DNA of 64,000 bases. Source: Blautia sp. (lineage in GTDB: Bacteria > Bacillota > Clostridia > Lachnospirales > Lachnospiraceae). Positions 16,911 through 26,256 of this stretch are shown here, piece by piece. The translations under genes and the position numbers were made by a program. The stretch covers positions 1 through 64,000 of the forward strand of contig JALEJS010000005.1 of NCBI GenBank assembly GCA_022769545.1. The letters run 5' to 3'. The notes beneath the pieces were generated by a model that worked only from the letters and a program-made list of their open reading frames with translations, did no database searches and was not told the DNA's origin. Numbering within the stretch: the stretch's first letter is position 1; every line of letters starts with the position of its first letter.

Positions 16911-18224
16911 ATGAAGAAACGCAAGTGGATCACTATGGCCGCAGCGGTACTGGTTCTGGCTGCGGCCGCAGCCGGAATGATAAAAATGAAAAGTCAGAAA
17001 GAGATCACACTGGAATTTGGAATGTTTACCGGAAGCAACTGGGACGTGGCCAGCGCCAACTGCTTTGTGATCATGGATAAGGCAATTGAAGCTTTTGAAG
17101 AGAGCCATCCAGGGGTAAAAATCCATTATGACAGCGGAATCCTGAAAGAAGATTATTCTGAGTGGTGTGCCCGCAAGCTGCTGAAGGGGGAACTGCCGGA
17201 TGTATTTATGGTGATGGATACCGATTTTAATCAGTACTGTGCACTGGGCGCGCTGAAAAATCTGGATGATGTGATTGCGGCAGACAAAGAGTTTGACGAA
17301 TCGAAATACTTTACTACGGCGCTTAATATTGGAAAAAATGACGGATGTCAGTATGCGCTGCCTTACGAGGTGGTTCCCACGCTGTTGTTTGTGAATAAAT
17401 CACTGCTGGCAGCAGAGGGGATCGAGATGCCCAAACAGGACTGGACCTGGAATGACATGTATGAGATCTGCAGACAGGTGACCAGAGATACGGACGGAGA
17501 CGGGTGGATCGATCAGTTCGGAACGTATAATTATGGCTGGCTGAATGTTGTTCATACAAGCGGGGCAAGTCTTTTTGACGATGATTTTTCCAGGGTGAAT
17601 TTCGCCAGTGAAGAGGTTTACAGTTCCCTTCGGTTTGTCAGAAAAATGTACGAATTGAATCATGGACAAAAGGTCACGCAAGAGGACTACAACAACGGTA
17701 AGGTGGCTTTCATGCCGCTTACTTTTGCGGAGTACAGAACGTATAAAACCTATCCGTATAAAATCAAAAAGTACACAGGCTTTCAGTGGGACTGTACGAC
17801 GTTTCCGGCCGGCAGCAGAGGTGCCAATACTTCGGAGGTGGATGCACTGCTGATCGGAGTCAGTGCGTGGACAGAACATGAGCAGCTTGCGTGGGAATTT
17901 TTGAAGCAGCTCACCTATGAGCAGGAGATGCAGATGGACATTTTCCGGTATTCGCAGGGAGTTTCCGTGCTCAAGGATGTAACAATGTCAGAGGAAGCGG
18001 CGGCAGCCATTCAGGAGGATATGGATGAGGGTGAGCAGGTTATCGACAGCGGCCTTCTGTGTACGGTCATTGAAGAGGGCACGATCGCGCCGCATTTCCA
18101 GCAGTATGATCAGGTAATCAATCTTGCGGACAATGAGATTTCCAAAATGCTGGAAGAGGAAAAGAATATCGACAGTACGATCAAAATATTTCAGCGTTCG
18201 ATCAACAGCTATCTGAAACAATAG
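16911..18224 (+). CDS. orphan membrane-anchored family-1 extracellular solute-binding protein
   Basis: A 437-aa protein directly after the response regulator (14-base gap). Residues 4-24 are a hydrophobic helix ([19 protein letters not shown]) with no lipobox and no clear cleavage site, so it probably stays anchored. The remainder is a CUT1-type sugar-binding fold (FAYE-like segments such as [12 protein letters not shown]-type [30 protein letters not shown]) with a DTDGDGWID calcium-loop-like motif. No CUT1 permease is nearby. Its position in the two-component operon suggests a second sensory input or a binding partner, not a transporter component. Confidence 0.75.
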   Translation: MKKRKWITMAAAVLVLAAAAAGMIKMKSQKEITLEFGMFTGSNWDVASANCFVIMDKAIEAFEESHPGVKIHYDSGILKEDYSEWCARKLLKGELPDVFMVMDTDFNQYCALGALKNLDDVIAADKEFDESKYFTTALNIGKNDGCQYALPYEVVPTLLFVNKSLLAAEGIEMPKQDWTWNDMYEICRQVTRDTDGDGWIDQFGTYNYGWLNVVHTSGASLFDDDFSRVNFASEEVYSSLRFVRKMYELNHGQKVTQEDYNNGKVAFMPLTFAEYRTYKTYPYKIKKYTGFQWDCTTFPAGSRGANTSEVDALLIGVSAWTEHEQLAWEFLKQLTYEQEMQMDIFRYSQGVSVLKDVTMSEEAAAAIQEDMDEGEQVIDSGLLCTVIEEGTIAPHFQQYDQVINLADNEISKMLEEEKNIDSTIKIFQRSINSYLKQ

Positions 18225-18353
18225 CATACAATGCTGGTCTGCACTGCTGGAAAAGGCAGATGCTTCTGTCTGTTGCGGGAGGGACGGTCTGCTATATGCT
18301 GCTGGTGCAATTTGTTTTCTGATCTTCAAAATATGACATAGAACCGGTAATAA

Positions 18354-18382
18354 ACAAAGCTGGTGATCCGGCTTTGTTTTTT
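18354..18382 (+). terminator. terminator of the two-component/binding-protein operon
   Basis: ACAAAGCTGG pairs with CCGGCTTTGT and runs directly into a T run (18376-18382). Confidence 0.75.
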
Positions 18383-18440
18383 GTCGGGCACCTCATACGA
18401 CATATCCTTTCGTATGGGATTTTTTCTTTGTCTCTCCGGC

Positions 18441-18650
18441 TGTTTTGGGCTTTCTTGCACGTCACCTCATCCCGGTGGGAAATTCATTTCTATTTGTCCG
18501 GACATTTTGGGCTTTTCTGCTTATTTTCCCTTCAAAATAGAAAAAAATCTTTCTTTTACCAGTTATTTTGGACTTTAATACACGTCACCTCATCCTGGTG
18601 GGAAAATTTTCTTTATTCATCCAGCCATCTTGGACTTTTCTGGTCACTTT
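18441..18650. repeat. two-unit intergenic tandem repeat, period about 123 bp
   Basis: The motif TTTGG(G/A)CTTT followed by CACGTCACCTCATCC-GGTGGGAAA occurs at about 18444-18482 and again at about 18566-18604, and the trailing CAT(T/C)TTGG(G/A)CTTTTCTG is duplicated at about 18502 and 18627. No credible gene is present; an ORF over this stretch (18374-18694) simply repeats the DNA periodicity. The 18225-18840 gap otherwise holds the terminator before it and the trkA promoter after it. Confidence 0.65.
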
Positions 18651-18748
18651 CCCTCCGGAAAAGAAAACTTATTCAGAAAAACTGGAAACTGTGAGAACAG
18701 GAAAGTGAAAGCAGAACCGGAAAGTATGAACTTTTTCTTGTCAGAACA

Positions 18749-18776
18749 TTGCCTTTCCTGTAAATCTTGCTATAAT
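18749..18776 (+). promoter_or_regulatory. promoter of the trkA-trkH operon
   Basis: TTGCCT (18749-18754) and TATAAT (18771-18776) are separated by 16 bases, with TGC before the -10 box (extended -10). Confidence 0.7.
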
Positions 18777-18843
18777 ATTAATGTGTTCTTAATGGGGACA
18801 ATATAAAGCATTAAGAAAAATTAATTTATGCGAGGATAAAATT

Positions 18844-20205
18844 TTGAAGATCATCATTGCAGGAGACGGCAAACTGGGCGCTACGCTGACCAGGCAGCTG
18901 TCTTCATCCGGATATGATATTACACTCATTGATGCGAAGAAAAATGTTCTGGAGAACAGTATGGAGCGTTATGATGTCCTGGCCATACAGGGAAACTGTG
19001 TGACCATGACGGTGCTGGAAATGGCAGGCGTGAAGGATGCCGACCTTCTCATTGCGGCTACCGGTGCCGATGAGACGAATCTTCTCTGCTGTGCGACGGC
19101 CCATGTAATGAATCCGAAGCTTCATACGATAGCCAGAATCCGTAACCCGGAATACTATGAGCAGATTTATACACTGAGAGATTTGTATGGCCTTTCTCTG
19201 GTGGTAAATCCTGACAGACAGGCAGCGATTGAGATCGGACATCTGCTGAAATATCCGGGATTCCTGAAGCGGGAAGGTTTCGCCAAGGGCAGGGTGGAAA
19301 TTGTGGAACTGCGGATTGACAGCAAGAGTAAGCTGTGCAATATTGCCCTGAATGACATGTACCGGATCGTGCGGTGTAAGGTTCTGGTCTGCACGGTTCT
19401 CCGCTGCGGAAAGGCAATTATCCCGGATGGTAATTTTGTGCTTCGGGAAGGAGACCGCATATTTGTAACCGCCCCTGCCAACCATATGACGATCCTGCTG
19501 AAATATCTGGGAATCATTACCCGAAAGGTAAAACGGGTGATCCTGTGCGGCGGAGGAAAGATCAGCTATTATCTGGCACAGCAGCTGGAAAAGAGCGGCA
19601 TGACCGTGCAACTGATCGAGCAGAAACAGGAACGGTGTCTGGATCTGGCGGAGCGTCTGCCGAACACGAGCATCATTCACGGAGATGCCAGCAGCCAGTA
19701 TCTTCTGGACCGGGAAGGACTGGCGAGCTGTGACGCACTTGTCACGCTGACAGGCATGGATGAACTGAATATGTTTATCTCCATGTATGGAAGCAGCTGC
19801 GGCGTTCCGCAGGTAATTACCAAGCTGGATCATATTGAACCGAATGATATGGTAAACAATCTGTCCATCGGCAGTGTGATCAGCCCCAAGGATCTGTGCT
19901 GCAACACCATCGTGCGATATGTGCGTGCGATCCACAACCAGACAGGAGCGGCCATTTCCATACATACCATAGCGGATGGAAAAGCCGAGGCTGTGGAGTT
20001 TGAAGTGAATGAATCCACGAATCACTGCGGTCAGCCGCTGAAAGAACTGAAAATCAAAAAAGGCGTTCTGATCGCCTGCATTTCCCGGGAGGGAATGATC
20101 GAAATCCCCAACGGAGAATCCAGCTTCCGGGCAGGAGACATGGTGATCATTGTCTCCAGCGGAGGAGAAGTGCTGTACCAGATGAATGATATTTTTGCGA
20201 ACTGA
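18844..20205 (+). CDS. trkA: Trk potassium uptake regulatory protein TrkA
   Basis: A 453-aa cytoplasmic protein from TTG 18844 (GAGGAT upstream). Two tandem RCK_N/RCK_C units: the first Rossmann fold starts KIIIAGDGKLGATLTRQL, and the second starts VKRVILCGGGKISYYLAQQL at about residue 226; each is followed by a TrkA-C domain (about 140-220 and 370-453). It binds NAD(H)/ATP and gates the TrkH channel. The trkH start lies 11 bases after the stop, so they form one operon. Confidence 0.93.
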   Translation: MKIIIAGDGKLGATLTRQLSSSGYDITLIDAKKNVLENSMERYDVLAIQGNCVTMTVLEMAGVKDADLLIAATGADETNLLCCATAHVMNPKLHTIARIRNPEYYEQIYTLRDLYGLSLVVNPDRQAAIEIGHLLKYPGFLKREGFAKGRVEIVELRIDSKSKLCNIALNDMYRIVRCKVLVCTVLRCGKAIIPDGNFVLREGDRIFVTAPANHMTILLKYLGIITRKVKRVILCGGGKISYYLAQQLEKSGMTVQLIEQKQERCLDLAERLPNTSIIHGDASSQYLLDREGLASCDALVTLTGMDELNMFISMYGSSCGVPQVITKLDHIEPNDMVNNLSIGSVISPKDLCCNTIVRYVRAIHNQTGAAISIHTIADGKAEAVEFEVNESTNHCGQPLKELKIKKGVLIACISREGMIEIPNGESSFRAGDMVIIVSSGGEVLYQMNDIFAN

Positions 20206-20216
20206 GGGAATGTGAC

Positions 20217-21671
20217 ATGAATTATAAAATGATGGGACGGTTTATTTCTCAGATCCTGCTTCTGGAAGCGGTGTTTATGCTTCCGGCGCTTAGTATCAGC
20301 CTGGTATGCCGGGAAGGGAATGCGGTGTATGGCTTCTGTGTGAGCATTGCAGTCATTCTTGCGGCTTTTTGGGTGCTGAGATATCTGTGCAGGGGAAGTC
20401 AAAAAGGTTTTTACGCCAGAGATGGTCTGGTGTGTGTGGGACTCGGGTGGATCGTTCTGAGTCTGATGGGGTGTCTTCCGTTTTATCTTTCAGGTGAGAT
20501 TCCCTCTTTTCTTGATGCACTGTTTGAAATTGTATCCGGATTTACCACGACAGGGGCCTCCATTCTTCCGGAAGTGGAATCCCTCTCCAGGGGGATTTTG
20601 TACTGGAGAAGCTTCAGCCACTGGCTGGGCGGCATGGGAATTCTGGTATTTCTTCTTGCTGTGGTGCCGGCAGGAGAGCGCCAGAGCGGCTTTACCATGC
20701 ACATCCTCCGGGCGGAAAGTCCGGGCCCCACAGTGGGAAAGCTGGTGCCAAGGATGCGCCGGACAGCATCCATTCTGTATCTGCTTTATATTGCACTGAC
20801 GATCCTGAATGTACTGTTCCTGCTGATCGGCAAAATGCCTTTGTATGATGCAGTCTGTACTGCTTTCGGAACGGCGGGAACCGGGGGATTCGGAATTAAA
20901 AATGACAGTATCGGTGGATACAGTCCTTATATTCAAAATGTATGTACCGTGTTCATGCTGCTGTTCGGAGTGAACTTCAGCTGCTACTATCTTCTGGTGA
21001 TGAAGCGGATCCGTAATGTGTTCCGTGATGAAGAGCTGCGGCTGTATTTCGGAATCGTTCTGGTCAGCACAGGGCTGATCGTCTGGAATATCAGAGGCGT
21101 TTACGGCACGCTGGGGGAGACCCTCCGGCATGGTGCTTTTCAGGTGGCAAGTATCATTACCACGACCGGATTTTCCACGACGGATTTTGATCTGTGGCCG
21201 TCCTTTTCCAAGGCGATTCTGCTGTGCCTGATGGTAGTGGGGGCCTGCGCGGGAAGTACCGGCGGGGGAATCAAGTGCAGCCGTGTGCTGCTCCTGTTTA
21301 AGAGTCTCTACCGGAATGTCCGGAAGGCTCTGGATCCTCAGAAGATCCAGACGGTCCGGATCAACGGAAACCGGGTGGATGAGAGTGTGGTGGAAAACAC
21401 CGGAATGTATCTGGTGGCTTACGTTTTTATCATCGTGTTCAGCTTCCTGCTCCTCTCACTGGACGGTTTTTCCACGACCACCAATTTCTCTGCGGTTCTG
21501 GCCTGTTTCAACAACATCGGTCCTGGACTGGAGGCAGTCGGGCCTGCGGCAAACTTCTCAGGGTACAGCATGCTTTCCAAATGTGTGCTGATCGGAGATA
21601 TGCTGGCGGGAAGACTGGAGATTTATCCGATTCTGATCCTGTTTTCCAGAAGCGCATGGCGTCATCGCTAA
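20217..21671 (+). CDS. trkH: Trk potassium uptake membrane protein TrkH
   Basis: A 484-aa membrane protein of the TrkH/KtrB family. Four M1-P-M2 repeats can be seen through the selectivity-filter segments: FTTTGAS, GTAGTGGFG, ITTTGFSTTDF and FNNIGPGLE. Also shows the typical WLGGMGILVF segment. Mediates potassium entry with TrkA. Confidence 0.93.
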   Translation: MNYKMMGRFISQILLLEAVFMLPALSISLVCREGNAVYGFCVSIAVILAAFWVLRYLCRGSQKGFYARDGLVCVGLGWIVLSLMGCLPFYLSGEIPSFLDALFEIVSGFTTTGASILPEVESLSRGILYWRSFSHWLGGMGILVFLLAVVPAGERQSGFTMHILRAESPGPTVGKLVPRMRRTASILYLLYIALTILNVLFLLIGKMPLYDAVCTAFGTAGTGGFGIKNDSIGGYSPYIQNVCTVFMLLFGVNFSCYYLLVMKRIRNVFRDEELRLYFGIVLVSTGLIVWNIRGVYGTLGETLRHGAFQVASIITTTGFSTTDFDLWPSFSKAILLCLMVVGACAGSTGGGIKCSRVLLLFKSLYRNVRKALDPQKIQTVRINGNRVDESVVENTGMYLVAYVFIIVFSFLLLSLDGFSTTTNFSAVLACFNNIGPGLEAVGPAANFSGYSMLSKCVLIGDMLAGRLEIYPILILFSRSAWRHR

Positions 21672-21703
21672 GCCGGGAGAAGAAAAGAATATGACAGAAA
21701 AAA

Positions 21704-21750
21704 ACGTCGGATTTTCTGCTTTCAGGTGGAAAATCCGGCGTACATTTTTT
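21704..21750 (+). terminator. terminator of the trkA-trkH operon
   Basis: ACGTCGGATTTTC (21704-21716) pairs with GAAAATCCGGCGT (21729-21741), then ACATTTTTT. Confidence 0.8.
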
Positions 21751-21774
21751 ATTTCTTGGGATATAGTGAGTTCG

Positions 21775-21812
21775 AAGCGGACTTGTCCGCTTGTTCCCTG
21801 CAGTGTTATAAT
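21775..21812 (+). promoter_or_regulatory. promoter with an 18-bp palindrome over the -35 box, upstream of the AbgA-like gene
   Basis: TTGTCC (21783-21788) and TATAAT (21807-21812) are separated by 18 bases. AAGCGGACTTGTCCGCTT (21775-21792) is a perfect 8+8 inverted repeat around TT and covers the -35 hexamer, the usual arrangement of a repressor operator. No regulator gene lies next to it. Confidence 0.65.
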
Positions 21813-21850
21813 AGCAGAAAAGGACAGCGAAAAAAAGGGGAAATGAACCG

Positions 21851-23194
21851 ATGGAATCAGATAACATACGTTGGAATAATGTGCAGACAGCGGGGAAAGA
21901 ACAGGGTTTTGATCTGAATGAACTGCAGAAAAAAATGGTCACCTGGCGCAGAGATTTCCACAGATATCCGGAAAAAGGCTGGCTGGAGATGCGTACGGCG
22001 TCCAGGATCGCGCGGATCCTGAAAGATCTGGGCTATGAAGTACTTACGGGAAAAGTAGTCTGCGAAGAAGCCTCCAGGATGGGACTTCCGACAAAAGAAG
22101 AGCTGGAAGCACAGTATCTGTGGGCTGGAAAGAACGGTGCAGATCCGGAATATCTGGAGGAAATGAAGGATGGTTTTACCGGTGTGATCGGCATCCTGCA
22201 CTGCGGCCGGGGACCTGTGACGGCACTTCGGTTCGATATGGACGCCCTGGGCGTATATGAAAAGAAGGAAGGGCACCGGCCACAGGAATGTGGCTTTGCC
22301 TCCTGCCGGGAAGGCGTGATGCATGCCTGTGGGCATGACGGACACATGGCCATGGGACTCGGCACGGCCGAAATTCTGTCAGGGATGCGCAGTCAGCTGT
22401 CCGGAACGATCAAACTGATTTTTCAGCCGGCGGAGGAGGGTGTCCGGGGAGCAAAATCCATTGTGGATAAGGGCCATCTGGATGATGTGGATGTTCTTCT
22501 GGGAATTCACCTGATGCAGTCGGAGGATGGAACCTGTTATGTGAGCCCGGGTATGGCAGGAACGCTGGCGACGACCAAGCTGGATGTGCTGTTTCAGGGG
22601 AAGGCCTCGCATGCAGGAATTTCTCCCCAGGAGGGAAATAATGCCATGCTTGCAGCGGCTGCGGCAGTGCTGAATCTGCATGCCATACCAAGACATGCAG
22701 AGGGAAGCAGCCGGGTGAACGTGGGAACGCTTCGGGCAGGAACCGGCCGGAATGTCATCTGTGACCGGGCTGTGCTGGAACTGGAAACACGGGGGGAAAC
22801 GACGGAAATCAATCGTTATATGGAGGAGTATGCCAGACGGATCCTTCAGGGGGCTGCCATGATGCACGGGTGTGAGGTGAGCTGTTCTCTGGCAGGGGCG
22901 TCTGCAGCAATGGAATGCTCGCCTGAACTGGCGTCAGACCTGTGGGAAATCTGTGAGAAAAAGCTGAAAATTCCGGTGAAAAAACCGAGGGATATGGGGG
23001 GAAGTGAGGACTTCGCATATATGGCAGAACGGGTGCTTCAAAGGGGAGGTCAGGTCTGTTTTAATGGTGTTCATACCCCCTGTGCGGATGCACTTCACGG
23101 AAGCGGATTTGACTTTGAAGAGCAGGTGCTGGCGATGGGAGTGCGCTGTTTATGCGGGGTTGTGGCGCAATTATCTGACAGGATTGTTTGTTAA
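21851..23194 (+). CDS. M20-family amidohydrolase, AbgA-like
   Basis: A 447-aa cytoplasmic zinc peptidase-like protein. The region TGKVVCEEASRMGLPTKEEL followed later by FASCREGVMHACGHDGHMAMGLG resembles p-aminobenzoyl-glutamate hydrolase subunit A more than generic IAA-amino-acid hydrolases. Metal-site residues: Asp in RFDMDALG, HACGHDGH, QPAEEG, and GGSEDF near the C-terminus; the lid/dimer domain is inserted (about residues 215-335). AbgA works with AbgB in E. coli, but no abgB or abgT is visible here. Probable role: cleavage of an N-acyl or aminobenzoyl-glutamate-type amide. Confidence 0.85.
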   Translation: MESDNIRWNNVQTAGKEQGFDLNELQKKMVTWRRDFHRYPEKGWLEMRTASRIARILKDLGYEVLTGKVVCEEASRMGLPTKEELEAQYLWAGKNGADPEYLEEMKDGFTGVIGILHCGRGPVTALRFDMDALGVYEKKEGHRPQECGFASCREGVMHACGHDGHMAMGLGTAEILSGMRSQLSGTIKLIFQPAEEGVRGAKSIVDKGHLDDVDVLLGIHLMQSEDGTCYVSPGMAGTLATTKLDVLFQGKASHAGISPQEGNNAMLAAAAAVLNLHAIPRHAEGSSRVNVGTLRAGTGRNVICDRAVLELETRGETTEINRYMEEYARRILQGAAMMHGCEVSCSLAGASAAMECSPELASDLWEICEKKLKIPVKKPRDMGGSEDFAYMAERVLQRGGQVCFNGVHTPCADALHGSGFDFEEQVLAMGVRCLCGVVAQLSDRIVC

Positions 23195-23243
23195 AAAACA
23201 GTCGATTTCACCAGAAAGTTCTTAAAAAAATACAGAAATTTTG

Positions 23244-23272
23244 TTGAAAAAAGCAGATGAATTGATTACTAT
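23244..23272 (+). promoter_or_regulatory. promoter of the rnf operon
   Basis: TTGAAA (23244-23249) and TACTAT (23267-23272) are separated by 17 bases; the rnfC ATG follows about 70 bases later. Confidence 0.55.
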
Positions 23273-23340
23273 ATAGAAAGGAAGCGCAGGCAGATATTTT
23301 TAGATGCCAAATAAATAAAAGGAAAAGGAGAGTGAGCGTT

Positions 23341-24669
23341 ATGAGATTAGCAACGTTTCAGGGCGGTGTCCATCCTTTCGAGGGGAAAGAGCTTACACAG
23401 GATAAGCCGATCAGGACATATGAGCCCCAGGGAGATCTGATTTTTCCGCTTTCTCAGCATATCGGCGCACCGGCCAGTGCAGTGGTAAAGAAAAATGACA
23501 CTGTATTGATGGGGCAGGTAATTGCGGAAGCCGGTGGTTTTGTATCCGCCAATATCGTCAGTTCTGTCTCCGGTAAGGTTAAGGCAGTAGAGCCGAGACT
23601 GACGGTGTCCGGAATGAAAGTTCCGGCGATCGTAATCGAAAACGACGGAAACTATACGCCGGTGGAAGGTCTGGGACAGAAGCGTGATTACACGAAAATG
23701 TCCAAACAGGAGATCATCGATGCAGTAAAGGCAGCCGGGATCGTGGGTCTTGGAGGCGCAGGCTTCCCCACCCATGTCAAGCTGATGCCGAAGGATCCGG
23801 ATGCAATTGATTATATTATTGTGAACGGAGCCGAATGTGAGCCTTATCTGACAAGTGACCACAGGCAGATGATCGAATGTCCGGAAGAGATCGTGAAAGG
23901 ACTGAAAGTAGTCCTTCAGCTGTTTGACCATGCAAAGGGTGTCATTGCCGTTGAGGAAAACAAACCGGACGGGATCCGGAACCTTCAGAAACTTGTGGAA
24001 GCGGAACCGAGGATCGAGGTCGTTCCGCTGAAAACAAAGTATCCGCAGGGCGGTGAGCGCAATATCATCTATGCGGTGACCGGACGTCAGATCAATTCCA
24101 CGAAGCTCCCTGCAGATGCCGGATGTATTGTGGATAATGTCTCCACGATCATTGCAATTTATCATGCAGTATGCGAAAATACCCCGATTCTGACCCGTGT
24201 ATTTACGGTGACCGGTGACGGTGTCAATGATCCCGGAAATTTCCGGGTGCGAATCGGCACGATGATTTCTGAAATTGCGGAAGCGGCAGGCGGACTGAAG
24301 GATACCACCAAAAAACTGATTTCCGGCGGTCCGATGATGGGTATGGCAATGGCTACGACAGAGGTTCCGGTTGTGAAGACATCCTCCGCACTGACCTGCT
24401 TTACGCAGGACCAGGTAGAGCTTCTGCAGGAAACAGCATGTATCCGCTGCGGACGGTGCGTACAGGTCTGTCCGTCAAATATCGTTCCCACCATGATGCT
24501 GGAAGCAGCCAGACGTCAGGATCTTGCTGAATTTGTCACGCTTCATGGAATGGAGTGTATGGAATGCGGCAGCTGTACCTATATATGTCCGGCCAGAAGA
24601 CCGATGACTCAGGCATTCAAGCAGATGCGTCAGGCAGTGATGGCTGAGCGCAGAAAGCAGAAGAAGTAG
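23341..24669 (+). CDS. rnfC: Rnf complex subunit C
   Basis: A 442-aa peripheral subunit; ATG 23341 is preferred because AAAAGGAGA lies at the right distance, while GTG 23332 abuts the site. Contains the NADH/FMN-binding Complex I 51-kDa-like fold (VGLGGAGFPTHVKL, NGAECEPYLTSDH) and a C-terminal two-[4Fe-4S] domain with CIRCGRCVQVCPSN and CMECGSCTYICPA. Passes electrons between ferredoxin and NAD in the ion-translocating Rnf complex at the membrane. First gene of the C-DG-E-A-B operon. Confidence 0.95.
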   Translation: MRLATFQGGVHPFEGKELTQDKPIRTYEPQGDLIFPLSQHIGAPASAVVKKNDTVLMGQVIAEAGGFVSANIVSSVSGKVKAVEPRLTVSGMKVPAIVIENDGNYTPVEGLGQKRDYTKMSKQEIIDAVKAAGIVGLGGAGFPTHVKLMPKDPDAIDYIIVNGAECEPYLTSDHRQMIECPEEIVKGLKVVLQLFDHAKGVIAVEENKPDGIRNLQKLVEAEPRIEVVPLKTKYPQGGERNIIYAVTGRQINSTKLPADAGCIVDNVSTIIAIYHAVCENTPILTRVFTVTGDGVNDPGNFRVRIGTMISEIAEAAGGLKDTTKKLISGGPMMGMAMATTEVPVVKTSSALTCFTQDQVELLQETACIRCGRCVQVCPSNIVPTMMLEAARRQDLAEFVTLHGMECMECGSCTYICPARRPMTQAFKQMRQAVMAERRKQKK

Positions 24670-24681
24670 GGAGGGATTGTG

Positions 24682-26244
24682 ATGAGTGGATTATATAACG
24701 TATCATCGTCACCACATGTTCGTGGCGCTGATTCTACGCAGAGAATCATGTTCGATGTGGCAGTCGCCCTGATTCCGGCAGCAGGCTTCGGAGTTGTACA
24801 GTTTGGACTTTATTCCCTTCTGGTGCTGCTGGTTTCTGTCGCTTTTGCAATATTGACAGAATATGTTTTTCAGAAGCTTGCAAAGCAGCCGGTGACGGTT
24901 TCTGACGGAAGTGCTCTTGTGACAGGACTTTTGCTTGGAATGAACCTTCCGCCTTCTGTTCCGATCTGGATTCCGGCACTGGGCAGTATTTTTGCGATTC
25001 TGGTAGTGAAACAGTTCTTCGGAGGAATCGGACAGAACTTCATGAACCCGGCACTGGGTGCGAGATGTTTCCTTCTGATCTCCTTTACCGGAATTATGAG
25101 TGATTATGTCCTGGACGGTGTGTCCACGGCAACACCGCTGGCACTGATGAAAAACGGAGAGACACCGGAACTGCTGTCCACATTCCTGGGGACACATGCA
25201 GGATGTATCGGTGAAGTTTCCGCACTTGCCATTCTGATCGGTGCGGCTTATCTTCTGATCCGCAAAGTGATCACATGGGAAATTCCGGTGTGCTATATTG
25301 TAAGCTTTGTGATTTTTGAGATTCTGTTTGGCGGGCACGGATTTGATCCGGTATATCTTCTGACACAGGTTTGCTCCGGCGGTCTGCTTCTGGGTGCATT
25401 CTTTATGGCGACCGATTATGCGACCAGTCCGATTACCAAAAACGGGAAGTATCTGTTCGGAATCCTTCTTGGTGTGCTGACCGGAATCCTTCGTATTTTC
25501 GGTGCGTCGGCAGAGGGTGTTTCCTACGCGATCATTATTTCCAACCTGCTGGTTCCGCTGATCGAGCGTATCACCATGCCGGTGGCATACGGATTCAAGC
25601 ATGGTTCTCTGGAAGGAAAACAGAAAGTATCTCTTCGTACATATAAAGCAGCCTTAACACTGTGTGCGATCACTCTGGTGGCAGGTCTGGCGCTGGGTGC
25701 CGCTTATCAGGCGACGAAAGAGCCCATCGCACTGGCAGAACTGGCAGCACAGGCAGAAGCATATCGTGCGGTTGCCCCGGGCTCTGAGGAGTTTGAGCCG
25801 TCCGCAGAACTGCAGGAAGCGGCAGCTGGTATCACAGCAGAGGATGGAACCGTGGCAGAGGGACAGTTTGGCGGAATCCGCTTTGAGGATGTGTTAAATG
25901 CTCTGGATGCGTCCGGAAACAAAGTGGGATATGTGGTCAATGTAACCTCCAAGGACGGTTTCGGCGGTGAGATGACACTCAGCCTTGGTGTGGATCTGGA
26001 AGGTGTTGTGACCGGTCTGGAATTCCTTACCATCAATGAGACTGCCGGTCTTGGTATGAACGCAAAAGAAGAGTCCTTCAGAAACCAGTATCTTGGCACT
26101 GCAGTGGATTCCTTCAGCCTTGTGAAAGAGGCTCCGTCCGCAGACAATGAGATTCAGGCAATCAGCGGTGCGACCATCACATCCACGGCAGTAACCAATG
26201 CGGTGAATGCGGCACTGTATCTTGTCAGCAGCGTACAGGGATAG
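24682..26244 (+). CDS. rnfD: Rnf subunit D fused to subunit G
   Basis: A 520-aa single ORF with GGGAGG upstream. Residues 1 to about 315 are RnfD: about ten membrane helices and the covalent-FMN motif in DGVSTATPLA (Thr151). Residues about 320-520 are RnfG: one membrane helix (ALTLCAITLVAGLALGAAY) and an extracellular FMN-binding domain with AISGATITS (Thr498, the ApbE target). In most Rnf operons D and G are separate genes; no stop codon, frameshift or second start is visible here, so the fusion appears real. The ApbE gene in the same cluster supplies the flavin transferase. Confidence 0.92.
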   Translation: MSGLYNVSSSPHVRGADSTQRIMFDVAVALIPAAGFGVVQFGLYSLLVLLVSVAFAILTEYVFQKLAKQPVTVSDGSALVTGLLLGMNLPPSVPIWIPALGSIFAILVVKQFFGGIGQNFMNPALGARCFLLISFTGIMSDYVLDGVSTATPLALMKNGETPELLSTFLGTHAGCIGEVSALAILIGAAYLLIRKVITWEIPVCYIVSFVIFEILFGGHGFDPVYLLTQVCSGGLLLGAFFMATDYATSPITKNGKYLFGILLGVLTGILRIFGASAEGVSYAIIISNLLVPLIERITMPVAYGFKHGSLEGKQKVSLRTYKAALTLCAITLVAGLALGAAYQATKEPIALAELAAQAEAYRAVAPGSEEFEPSAELQEAAAGITAEDGTVAEGQFGGIRFEDVLNALDASGNKVGYVVNVTSKDGFGGEMTLSLGVDLEGVVTGLEFLTINETAGLGMNAKEESFRNQYLGTAVDSFSLVKEAPSADNEIQAISGATITSTAVTNAVNAALYLVSSVQG

Positions 26245-26256
26245 GAGGGATGGAAA

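Noticed and set aside
18374-18694. 106-residue plus-strand ORF in the trkA upstream region
   Set aside because: Its repeated residues only mirror the DNA tandem repeat, it is rich in Phe/Trp/Ser, and it has no ribosome site or recognisable domain.
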